Source of the DNA: Bacillus sp. V3B
GTDB taxonomy: Bacteria; Bacillota; Bacilli; Bacillales; Cytobacillaceae
Reading direction: 5' to 3'
DNA: 64,000 bases
Assembly: GCF_024494465.1 (NCBI RefSeq)
Contig: NZ_JAETXM010000001.1
Coordinates: forward strand, 372,001-436,000
Shown: positions 56,704 to 64,000 of the stretch, one piece after another
Layout: every line of letters begins with the position of its first letter
How positions within the stretch are numbered: the first letter of the stretch is position 1
Position numbers and translations under genes: made by a program
Notes under the pieces: generated by a model
The model's database searches: none
The model's input: the letters and a program-made list of their open reading frames with translations, nothing else
What the model was told of the DNA's origin: nothing

Positions 56704-57825
56704 ATGATAAATCAGGAACGTTTATTAAATGAATTTTTAGAGCTTATTCAAGTTGATTCTGAAACAAAATATGAGACAGAAATTGCTAAGGTGTTAAAAC
56801 AAAAATTTACTGCGTTAGGTGTTGAAGTGTTCGAAGATGACACGACTGCTATAACAGGTCATGGTGCAGGTAATCTCATTTGTACACTGCCTGGTACAAA
56901 AGACGGTGTAGATACGATTTACTTTACCTCCCACATGGATACAGTCATTCCTGCAAAAGGAGTTAAGCCAACGATTAAGGATGGATATGTTGTAACAGAT
57001 GGAACAACCATTCTTGGTGCGGATGATAAAACGGGGTTATCTGTTATGCTAGAAACGGTTCGAATATTGAAAGAAAAAAATATTCCCCATGGAGACATTC
57101 AATTCATTATTACGGTTGGAGAAGAATCAGGCTTAGTCGGTGCAAAAGCACTTGACCGGTCGCTCGTGAAAGCGAAATATGGGTATGCACTTGATAGCGA
57201 TGGAAAAGTTGGAAATATCATTGTTGCTGCACCGACACAAGCACATATTAAGGCAACAGTTCTTGGAAAAACAGCCCATGCTGGGGTGGCGCCTGAAAAA
57301 GGAGTATCTGCAATTACTATCGCTGCAAAAGCCATTTCAAGAATGCCGCTTGGTAGAATTGATGAAGAAACCACTGCGAATATCGGTCGGTTCGCAGGTG
57401 GACAACAAACGAATATTGTTTGTGATCATGTTGAAATTTTAGCTGAAGCTCGTTCACTTATTCCGGAAAAAATGGAAGCTCAAGTTCAGAAAATGAAAGA
57501 AGCGTTTGAAAGTGCTGCAAAGGATATGGGTGGAAAAGCAAATATTGAGGTAAACGTGATGTATCCAGGCTTTAAATTTGCGGATGGAGACCATGTTGTT
57601 GAAGTGGCGAAAAAAGCAGCAGCCAAAATTGGCCGCAGTTGTGAATTATTACATAGTGGCGGTGGCAGTGATGCTAATGTGATTGCGGGATTTGGTATAC
57701 CTACTGTAAACTTAGCCGTTGGCTATGAAGAAATTCATACAACAAATGAACGTATGCCAGTAGAAGAGCTATATAAGCTAGCAGAAATGACGGTTACCAT
57801 TATTGAAGAAGTGGCAGCAAACTAG
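56704..57825 (+). CDS. yqjE: M20-family peptidase YqjE (PepT-like)
   Basis: The 373-residue zinc peptidase resembles tripeptidase T. Metal ligands can be placed: H77 and D79 in TSHMDT, D107 in LGADDKTG, E140-E141 in TVGEESG, the aspartate in YALDSDG, and a C-terminal histidine in EEIHTTNE. A dimerisation domain lies at about 180-290. CTTGGAGG precedes the ATG. The true peptide substrate is not known. B. subtilis has yqjE in the same place. Confidence 0.9.
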   Translation: MINQERLLNEFLELIQVDSETKYETEIAKVLKQKFTALGVEVFEDDTTAITGHGAGNLICTLPGTKDGVDTIYFTSHMDTVIPAKGVKPTIKDGYVVTDGTTILGADDKTGLSVMLETVRILKEKNIPHGDIQFIITVGEESGLVGAKALDRSLVKAKYGYALDSDGKVGNIIVAAPTQAHIKATVLGKTAHAGVAPEKGVSAITIAAKAISRMPLGRIDEETTANIGRFAGGQQTNIVCDHVEILAEARSLIPEKMEAQVQKMKEAFESAAKDMGGKANIEVNVMYPGFKFADGDHVVEVAKKAAAKIGRSCELLHSGGGSDANVIAGFGIPTVNLAVGYEEIHTTNERMPVEELYKLAEMTVTIIEEVAAN

Positions 57826-57860
57826 CATCAAGGTTTCAGCCTAAAACGTTTAATTTTCAG

Positions 57861-57904
57861 AAAGATCCTCTCTAGATTGATTTGATTCTAGAGAGGGTCT
57901 TTTG
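57861..57904 (+). terminator. Terminator of yqjE
   Basis: AAAGATCCTCTCTAGA pairs with TCTAGAGAGGGTCTTT with one mismatch, followed by T. Confidence 0.88.
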
Positions 57905-58048
57905 TCGTCTGAATGTTGCTTTTGATAGGAGCTTAGTTATATTCGACACAAAAGATTCATAAATGTCACTTTTTGTCCAATATTGAACAAGAAGGTTTTC
58001 GTTATTATTAGGACAGCTAACTATTTGTTAATGGAAAGGGATGCTTGT

Positions 58049-58711
58049 ATGTCAAAACTTCTTTATATAACAGCGAATCCAAAAAAAGGTGTGACCAGGT
58101 CGAAAGGTGCGCAAATCGGCGAAGTCTTTCTAGAGACCTTCCAAAAGGAGCGTCCTGAAGTTGAAGTTGAAAGACTGCATTTATATGATATGAATATCAC
58201 TCGAATTGATACAGATTTACTCTATGCACGTGCCAAAACTTCTTTCATGGGGTACACGTTAGATCAACTTTCATCTGACGAAAGAGAAAAGTTTACAAGG
58301 ATGCACGCTCTAGCCGACCATTTTATTGCCGCTGATTATTATGTTTTTGTTACTCCAATTTGGAACTTAGGGGCACCAGGTATCCTGAAAGATTTCATGG
58401 ATAATATGTTTCTTCATAAAAAGACATTTGTCACAACGGAAGAAGGTCCAAAAGGATTATTGACTGGAAGAAAGGCGATTCATATCCAGACGCGTGGTGG
58501 AATTTATTCAACAGGACCGATGATTGACTTTGAAATGGGCGATCAATACGTTAGAAAGGCGCTTACATTTCTTGGGATGGATGTAATGGATACCATTGTA
58601 GCTGAGGGATTGGATCATTTCCCTAAACAAATTCCAGAGATCATGGAAAAAGCGAAAACAGATGCGGTAGAAGCAGCAAAAGAAATGGCAAAAAGTATGG
58701 TTGCAATTTAA
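58049..58711 (+). CDS. azoR: FMN-dependent NADH-azoreductase
   Basis: This 220-residue flavodoxin-fold quinone/azo reductase has LLYITANPKKGVTRSKGAQI at the N terminus, the FMN-binding VTPIWNLGAPGILKDFMDN and TRGGIYSTGPM. Such enzymes reduce quinones and azo compounds with NADH and are often involved in thiol or quinone stress. The start is ATG 58049 after GGAAAGGGATG; upstream in-frame codons to 57983 are unsupported. A terminator follows. Confidence 0.9.
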   Translation: MSKLLYITANPKKGVTRSKGAQIGEVFLETFQKERPEVEVERLHLYDMNITRIDTDLLYARAKTSFMGYTLDQLSSDEREKFTRMHALADHFIAADYYVFVTPIWNLGAPGILKDFMDNMFLHKKTFVTTEEGPKGLLTGRKAIHIQTRGGIYSTGPMIDFEMGDQYVRKALTFLGMDVMDTIVAEGLDHFPKQIPEIMEKAKTDAVEAAKEMAKSMVAI

Positions 58712-58724
58712 TGAAATTTTTTTT

Positions 58725-58749
58725 GACTCGCAGTGATGCGAGTCTTTTT
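58725..58749 (+). terminator. Terminator of azoR
   Basis: GACTCGCA-GTGA-TGCGAGTC is a perfect 8-bp stem followed by TTTTT. Confidence 0.93.
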
Positions 58750-58802
58750 CGTGGTTAAATGATAAAATTATGAGAAGTATCATTTTCTTAGGATGTGGGT
58801 AG

Positions 58803-60071
58803 ATGAAAGAGATGTATCCTAAAAACGGTAGAGTTATTTTGCATGTGGATATGAATAGCTTTTATGCATCAGTTGAGATGGCATTGGATCCTACTTTAAA
58901 AGGAAAGCCGCTAGCGATTGCTGGGAATCCTAAAGAACGGAGAGGAATCATTGTCACTTGTAGCTATGAAGCACGAAAATTTGGTGTAAAAACAACGATG
59001 CCTATTTGGGAAGCAAAAAAGCTTTGTCCACAACTCATTGTAATGAGTCCGAATTTCGAACATTATCGGGTAGCTTCCCAAGGTATGTTTGAGGTTTTGC
59101 ATCAATATTCTGATCTTGTCGAACCTGTTTCGATCGATGAGGGGTATGTGGATATAACAGGTAGCTTTGAGCTAGGTTCTCCACTTGATATAGCAAAAAA
59201 AATTCAAAAGCAACTTCTAGATCAACTAGATTTACCATGTAGTATTGGAGTCGCACCAAATCGGTTTCTTGCTAAAATGGCGTCAGATATGAAAAAACCT
59301 CTGGGGATTATGGTGTTGCGGAAACGGGATGTCCAAAAGGTATTGTGGCCACTTGACGTGATTGAAATGCATGGCATTGGAAAAAAGTCAGCTGAAAAAT
59401 TGAACCAAATGGGAATTCTTACAATAAATGATTTAGCAGAGGCGAATGATATCCAATTGAAGGCTATTCTTGGAATCAATGGTCTTCGTTTAAAAGAGAG
59501 AGCCAATGGTATTGATGAGAGACCTGTTGATCCTGAAGCAGCAAATGCATTTAAAAGTATTGGTAATTCAACTACTTTGCCTAGCGATGTGGCAAATCAG
59601 CAACAGCTTTTTCATGTTTTGGAATCTTTAACTGCAAAAGTGGCCGTTCGTATGAAACGAAAAAAGGTGTTAGCAAATTCTATAGGGATCACGATACGTT
59701 ATAAAAGTCGAAAAACAATTACAAGAAGTAAAAAGCTGTCTAATCCCATTAGTCAGAAAGAGGAGCTTTATCAGGAGAGTAAGAACCTTTTTTTAAAGAA
59801 TTGGAATGGAGACTCTGTTCGTCTCCTAGGTGTCACTGGATCTGACTTGATCGAAAGAAAACAAGCAGTGAAGCAATTGGATTTATTTTCTTATGAAAAG
59901 GATGCGAAAAAAGAGCCTTTAACGGAAACACTTAATCATTTGCGTAATAAATATGGTGAAAGTATTATTGATCGTGCTACAGAAAAAACAACAGAATCAA
60001 ATAGTCAAACGAATATGATTTCCGAAACTAGCTTTAGTAAGGACTTTCTTGATTTCTTTCCAAAAGAATAA
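58803..60071 (+). CDS. dinB: DNA polymerase IV (Y family)
   Basis: DinB is a translesion polymerase without proofreading. The 422-residue protein has the catalytic acids D16 in LHVDMNSFYASVE and D112-E113 in VSIDEGYVD, the HhH region MHGIGKKSAEKLNQMGI, and the little-finger domain (about 245-360). The C-terminal tail includes the beta-clamp-binding-like QLDLFSYE. B. subtilis yqjH is the positional match. The ribosome site is weak; ATG 58812 is an alternative start. No LexA box was seen upstream. Confidence 0.92.
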   Translation: MKEMYPKNGRVILHVDMNSFYASVEMALDPTLKGKPLAIAGNPKERRGIIVTCSYEARKFGVKTTMPIWEAKKLCPQLIVMSPNFEHYRVASQGMFEVLHQYSDLVEPVSIDEGYVDITGSFELGSPLDIAKKIQKQLLDQLDLPCSIGVAPNRFLAKMASDMKKPLGIMVLRKRDVQKVLWPLDVIEMHGIGKKSAEKLNQMGILTINDLAEANDIQLKAILGINGLRLKERANGIDERPVDPEAANAFKSIGNSTTLPSDVANQQQLFHVLESLTAKVAVRMKRKKVLANSIGITIRYKSRKTITRSKKLSNPISQKEELYQESKNLFLKNWNGDSVRLLGVTGSDLIERKQAVKQLDLFSYEKDAKKEPLTETLNHLRNKYGESIIDRATEKTTESNSQTNMISETSFSKDFLDFFPKE

Positions 60072-60191
60072 ATGATCGGTTAAATTTGTATTATTTTGAT
60101 AAACTAATAGTGGAGATAGAATATTTGCATACTGCTAAGGATATTTGCTAAAGTAAAGTGATTCAATTTAGGTAAGAAGGGAAGTAAAAAG

Positions 60192-61601
60192 ATGACAAAA
60201 CAACAGTTTGGTGTTATTGGATTAGCCGTAATGGGCAAAAACCTGGCAATGAATATTGAGTCAAGGGGCTACACGGTCTCTGTTTATAATCGTTCAAGTG
60301 AAAAAACAGAGGAAATGCTAGCCGAAGCGAAGGGGCTTAACATTACGGGAACTTATTCAATCGAAGAATTTATTCACTCGCTTGAAAGCCCACGAAAAAT
60401 TATGTTGATGGTAAAAGCGGGTGCGCCAACAGATGCGACAATTGACCAACTTATCCCACATTTAGATAAAGGGGATATTTTAATTGATGGCGGTAATACA
60501 TATTTTGTTGATACACAGCGACGCAATAAAAAACTAAGTGAGCTTGGTATTCATTTTATTGGTACAGGTGTTTCAGGTGGGGAAGAAGGCGCACTAAAGG
60601 GTCCTTCTATCATGCCTGGAGGACAAAAGGAAGCTTATGACTTAGTTGCCCCTATTTTCAAAGACATTTCGGCAAAAGTGAATGGTGATCCTTGTACAAC
60701 CTATATTGGTCCTGATGGAGCGGGTCATTATGTAAAAATGGTTCATAATGGAATCGAATATGGAGATATGCAGCTTATCTGTGAAGCTTATTTCTTATTG
60801 AAAAATGTACTGGGCCTGAGTGCAAAGGAACTTCATGAAGTATTTGCGGAATGGAATAAAGGCGAGCTCGATAGCTATTTAATCGAAATTACTACGGATA
60901 TTTTTACAAAAACGGATGATGAAACAGGTAAGCCACTTGTCGATATGATCCTGGATACTGCCGGACAAAAGGGAACAGGAAAATGGACAAGTCAAAATGC
61001 GCTTGATCTCGGTATTCCACTGCCGATCATCACCGAATCTGTCTTTGCTCGCTTTATTTCAGCTATGAAGGAAGAGCGTGTAGCAGCGAGTAAGGTATTA
61101 AATGGTCCAGAAACAAAACCATTTACGGGGGATAAAAAAGCATTTATTGAATCGGTTCGTAAAGCATTATATATGAGTAAAATCTGCTCGTATGCTCAAG
61201 GATTTGCACAAATGAGAGCGGCTTCTGAAGAATATAATTGGGATCTTCAATATGGAGAGATCGCGATGATTTTCCGTGGAGGATGTATTATTCGGGCACA
61301 ATTCTTACAAAAAATTAAAGATGCTTATGACCGGGAACCAGGCCTTAAAAATCTTCTGCTCGATCCATACTTTAAGGAAATTATTGAAAGTTATCAGTAT
61401 TCATTAAGAGAAACGATTGCGAATGCTGTTCAAGTAGGGATTCCAGTTCCGTGTTTCTCGGCTGCCTTATCTTATTATGATAGCTATCGCACCGCTGTAC
61501 TACCAGCGAATTTATTGCAAGCACAACGTGATTATTTTGGTGCTCATACGTATGAACGTACGGATCGTGAAGGTATTTTCCATACGAATTGGATGGAATA
61601 A
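60192..61601 (+). CDS. gndA: 6-phosphogluconate dehydrogenase (decarboxylating)
   Basis: GndA oxidises 6-phosphogluconate to ribulose 5-phosphate, CO2 and NAD(P)H in the pentose phosphate pathway. The 469-residue protein has the Rossmann motif [20 protein letters not shown], the signature [18 protein letters not shown], the catalytic lysine region [20 protein letters not shown] and the C-terminal helix with [28 protein letters not shown] precedes the ATG. It is convergent with zwf, the enzyme two steps before it. Confidence 0.95.
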   Translation: MTKQQFGVIGLAVMGKNLAMNIESRGYTVSVYNRSSEKTEEMLAEAKGLNITGTYSIEEFIHSLESPRKIMLMVKAGAPTDATIDQLIPHLDKGDILIDGGNTYFVDTQRRNKKLSELGIHFIGTGVSGGEEGALKGPSIMPGGQKEAYDLVAPIFKDISAKVNGDPCTTYIGPDGAGHYVKMVHNGIEYGDMQLICEAYFLLKNVLGLSAKELHEVFAEWNKGELDSYLIEITTDIFTKTDDETGKPLVDMILDTAGQKGTGKWTSQNALDLGIPLPIITESVFARFISAMKEERVAASKVLNGPETKPFTGDKKAFIESVRKALYMSKICSYAQGFAQMRAASEEYNWDLQYGEIAMIFRGGCIIRAQFLQKIKDAYDREPGLKNLLLDPYFKEIIESYQYSLRETIANAVQVGIPVPCFSAALSYYDSYRTAVLPANLLQAQRDYFGAHTYERTDREGIFHTNWME

Positions 61602-61614
61602 GTTAAATAAGAAT

Positions 61615-61658
61615 ATCGATAAAAACCTCTTTGCTCAAGAAAAGAGGTTTTTATCGAT
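61615..61658. terminator. Bidirectional terminator between gndA and zwf
   Basis: ATCGATAAAAACCTCTTT and AAAGAGGTTTTTATCGAT form a perfect 18-bp stem around a short loop with A/T tracts on both sides, serving both convergent genes. Confidence 0.94.
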
Positions 61659-61687
61659 TGAATGATCATACTGTTTTGTTTTTGTTC

Positions 61688-63187
61688 TTAGTCCGCTTCT
61701 ACTTCTAAGTTGCTTATCGGCCACCAGAAGAAGCCGTCTCTTGCAAGTAAAATGTCACTTTCCTTCGGTCCTGCTGTTCCAGAGTTGTAATTAGGGAAGA
61801 TCGTGTTCGTATTTTCCCATACTTGTGATATATTATCAACAAAACTCCATGATAGAGCTACTTCATCCCAATGAGTAAAGTTGGTTGCATCGCCATTCAT
61901 GCAATCATATAAGAGTTTTTCATAGGCTTCGGGTGTATTGAAGTTATCAATTCCTTTATTGGCAAAACTTAATTTAATCGGTGTAGCATTCATACCTTGA
62001 CCCGCTTTTTTCGCATTCAAATGGAGGGTAATTCCTTCCTCAGGTTGAATATGAATAACGAGTAAGTTTGGATTCAGTGTTTGTTCCGTTTGATAATATA
62101 GGTTCATAGGAATGTCTTTAAATTGAATGACAATTTTTGTGGATTTCGCTCTCATTCGTTTCCCTGTTCGAATATAGAAAGGGACACCTGCCCAACGGAA
62201 ATTATCAATTAAGATTTTTCCTGCTACAAATGTTTCGGTGTAAGATTCTGGGGCCACCATTGGTTCATCACGATAGTTTGGAACTGTCTGTCCATTTACG
62301 ACTCCTGATCCATACTGACCGCGGACAAAATACTCATCAACTTTGGCTCCTTTAATCGAACGCATGGCTCGTAGTACTTTCACCTTTTCCGAACGGATTT
62401 CCTCCGTATTCAACTTAATAGGTGGTTCCATCGCTAACAAGGCAACCATTTGTAGCATATGGTTTTGTACCATATCTCGAAGTGCACCACTATTCTCATA
62501 ATAGCGTCCGCGCTCTTCCACACCCAATACTTCACTAGATGTAACTTGGATATTCGATATGTAGCGATTATTCCAAAGTGGTTCAAATAGGGCATTAGCA
62601 AATCGAATCACTTCGATATTTTGGACCATTTCTTTCCCAAGATAATGATCAATTCGATAGACTTCATCTTCTGTGAAGGCTGTTCTTATTTGATTATTTA
62701 ATTCTTTAGCAGATTGTAAATTACGTCCAAATGGCTTTTCAATGACAAGACGTTTAAATCCTTCGACATCTGTCAGACCGTCTTCCTTAAGATGTATAGC
62801 AATGGTTCCAAAAAATTCAGGTGCCATCGCTAAATAGAATATACGGTTGCCTTTTGTTTCATAATGTTGATCTAATTGATTAGCTAAGTTTTTTAACGTG
62901 ATATACGAACTTGAATCTGTTACATCATGTGAATGATAATAAAAGTGAGAGACAAACTCATCAATATCTGTATCCTCAGGGTTTGTTAATCGTATTGAAT
63001 TTTTTACGTTTTCTTGAAATTGATCATTTGAAAGAGCCCTTCTCGCAACTCCGATAACAGAAAACTGTTTAGAAAGATTTCCTTTTTTAAATAAATTATA
63101 TAGCGATGGGAATAGCTTTCTATTGGCTAAATCTCCAGTCGCTCCAAAAATCATGATCAAAGCTGTTGGTTGTTCGTTCTGTTTCAC
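61688..63187 (-). CDS. zwf: Glucose-6-phosphate 1-dehydrogenase
   Basis: Zwf oxidises glucose 6-phosphate to 6-phosphogluconolactone with NADP+, the entry to the oxidative pentose phosphate path. The 499-residue protein has the nucleotide motif FGATGDLANRKLFPSLYNLF, the substrate/catalytic motif YRIDHYLGKEMVQNI and FYIRTGKRM. The start is GTG 63187, with AAGAGG about 12 bp upstream on the reverse strand. The end abuts the shared terminator with gndA. Confidence 0.95.
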   Translation of the reverse strand: MKQNEQPTALIMIFGATGDLANRKLFPSLYNLFKKGNLSKQFSVIGVARRALSNDQFQENVKNSIRLTNPEDTDIDEFVSHFYYHSHDVTDSSSYITLKNLANQLDQHYETKGNRIFYLAMAPEFFGTIAIHLKEDGLTDVEGFKRLVIEKPFGRNLQSAKELNNQIRTAFTEDEVYRIDHYLGKEMVQNIEVIRFANALFEPLWNNRYISNIQVTSSEVLGVEERGRYYENSGALRDMVQNHMLQMVALLAMEPPIKLNTEEIRSEKVKVLRAMRSIKGAKVDEYFVRGQYGSGVVNGQTVPNYRDEPMVAPESYTETFVAGKILIDNFRWAGVPFYIRTGKRMRAKSTKIVIQFKDIPMNLYYQTEQTLNPNLLVIHIQPEEGITLHLNAKKAGQGMNATPIKLSFANKGIDNFNTPEAYEKLLYDCMNGDATNFTHWDEVALSWSFVDNISQVWENTNTIFPNYNSGTAGPKESDILLARDGFFWWPISNLEVEAD

Positions 63188-63428
63188 GATTTATAAAACC
63201 TCTTTTCGTTGGAATTGACATTTATTATTTAGGGTTTACTTTTTTACACTTTAAAAATCTAAAAATGTCGATATAATGTTAAAATTTTATCGGTTTCTGT
63301 CACAATAAGCAAATACTTTGTTTTTTAAAAGAAGGGGTAGTTTGATGAATAATCTTTTGCTGTCATTCCTTATTCATGATAACTTGGCTATAATTATTAT
63401 AACAGTATATTCGGAAAGGAGTTTGACA

Positions 63429-64000
63429 GTGGAGTTATTTTTTCTTGGAACAGGTGCAGGCATTCCTGCAAAATTAAGAAATGTGACATCAATTGCTTTA
63501 AAGTTACTAGAAGAACGAGGAACGATTTGGTTGTTTGACTGTGGTGAAGCGACACAGCATCAAATTTTGCATACATCCATCAAGCCTTCAAAAATTGAGA
63601 ATATCTTTATTACCCATTTGCATGGTGATCATCTGTATGGCCTACCGGGCTTGCTCGCAAGCCGTTCATTTCAGGGAGGGGAGTCAAAGTTGACTGTTTA
63701 TGGACCTTCAGGAGTAAAGGTATTTGTAGAAACAAGCTTGCAAGTGAGTGGAACGTATTTGAAATATCCTTTGGAGATCGTTGAAGTGTCTGAGGGAGTA
63801 TTATTTGAAGATGAACAATTTATCGTAGAAGCCCGTCAGCTTGATCATGGGATTGCCTCATTTGGTTTTCGAATTGTTGAAAAAGATCGACCTGGTACAT
63901 TATTAGTTGATAAGTTACAGAAGGCAGGGGTCGATCCAGGACCCCTTTATAAAAGAATTAAAGAAGGAGAATCAATTACCTTAGAAAACGGAACCGTTTT
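63429..64000 (+). CDS. rnz: Ribonuclease Z, 5' part (runs off the window)
   Basis: RNase Z trims 3' ends of tRNA precursors that lack an encoded CCA. The first 190 residues are visible: [37 protein letters not shown] and the zinc motif H63-L-H65-G-D67-H68 in [13 protein letters not shown], then the flexible-arm region and [13 protein letters not shown]. The gene continues past 64000. GTG 63429 is chosen 7 bp after AAAGGAG; the same frame is open upstream to ATG 63344, which has its own weaker site. B. subtilis rnz (yqjK) is also divergent from zwf. Confidence 0.93.
   Translation, partial: MELFFLGTGAGIPAKLRNVTSIALKLLEERGTIWLFDCGEATQHQILHTSIKPSKIENIFITHLHGDHLYGLPGLLASRSFQGGESKLTVYGPSGVKVFVETSLQVSGTYLKYPLEIVEVSEGVLFEDEQFIVEARQLDHGIASFGFRIVEKDRPGTLLVDKLQKAGVDPGPLYKRIKEGESITLENGTV

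Noticed and set aside
63344-63428. Upstream in-frame start for rnz at ATG 63344
   Set aside because: It would add 28 hydrophobic residues before the conserved MELFFLGTG start, and AAAGGAG supports GTG 63429.

Overview
The window reads as a continuous, well-ordered chromosome segment of a low-GC, endospore-forming Bacillaceae species. It carries the complete spoIIIA operon, spoIVB and spo0A. Its gene order closely follows the gcv–lipM–efp–spoIIIA–acc–dxs–spo0A–bkd–yqj–zwf order I know from Bacillus subtilis, and SD-type ribosome sites with frequent TTG and GTG starts are typical. No tRNA, rRNA, CRISPR array, prophage or intact IS was found. Symbols follow B. subtilis names where the homolog is clear; the species cannot be named from this sequence alone.

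Layout. (1) 1-6.0 kb: a tandem glycine riboswitch and terminator control gcvT-gcvPA-gcvPB (glycine cleavage), followed by the rhodanese gene yqhL and the octanoyltransferase gene lipM. (2) 6.2-9.6 kb: two facing NrdR-like boxes precede nrdJ, a B12-dependent ribonucleotide reductase. The gene is cut by two small group I introns (318 and 257 nt) without an endonuclease gene; removing them restores an 853-codon frame. (3) 9.6-19.2 kb: yqhO, yqhP, yqhR, yqhT, efp, then the sigma-E type spoIIIAA-AH operon. spoIIIAD appears to use an ATT start. (4) 19.4-30.5 kb: accB-accC, yqhY, nusB, xseA-xseB, ispA, dxs, tlyA, ahrC, recN. (5) 30.6-34.9 kb: spoIVB, spo0A, a broken tyrosine-recombinase fragment, a glycerophosphodiester phosphodiesterase gene and yqzF. 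(6) 35-44.5 kb: bkdR and a sigma-54 promoter driving bcd-buk-lpdV-bkdAA-bkdAB-bkdB. (7) 44.7-49.5 kb: mutA-mutB-meaB (methylmalonyl-CoA mutase and its chaperone). (8) 49.5-56.5 kb: brxB, an amino-acid ABC transporter whose binding protein looks circularly permuted, yqjA, yqjB, a 33-residue Prli42-like gene, methylmalonyl-CoA epimerase and a propionyl-CoA carboxylase-type carboxyltransferase. (9) 56.7-64 kb: yqjE, azoR, dinB, gndA, zwf and the 5' part of rnz.

How the genes fit together. Leucine dehydrogenase and the Bkd complex degrade branched-chain amino acids. The propionyl-CoA from valine and isoleucine can pass through carboxyltransferase, epimerase and B12-dependent mutase to succinyl-CoA. 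NrdJ and MutB both need adenosylcobalamin, so the cell must make or import B12. LipM supplies lipoyl groups for the glycine-cleavage H protein and, indirectly, for BkdB. gndA and zwf are convergent pentose-phosphate genes.

Most notable: the two group I introns in the most conserved parts of nrdJ (the second splits the NPCG|E active-site motif), and the solute-binding protein whose usual C-terminal block lies directly behind the signal peptide.
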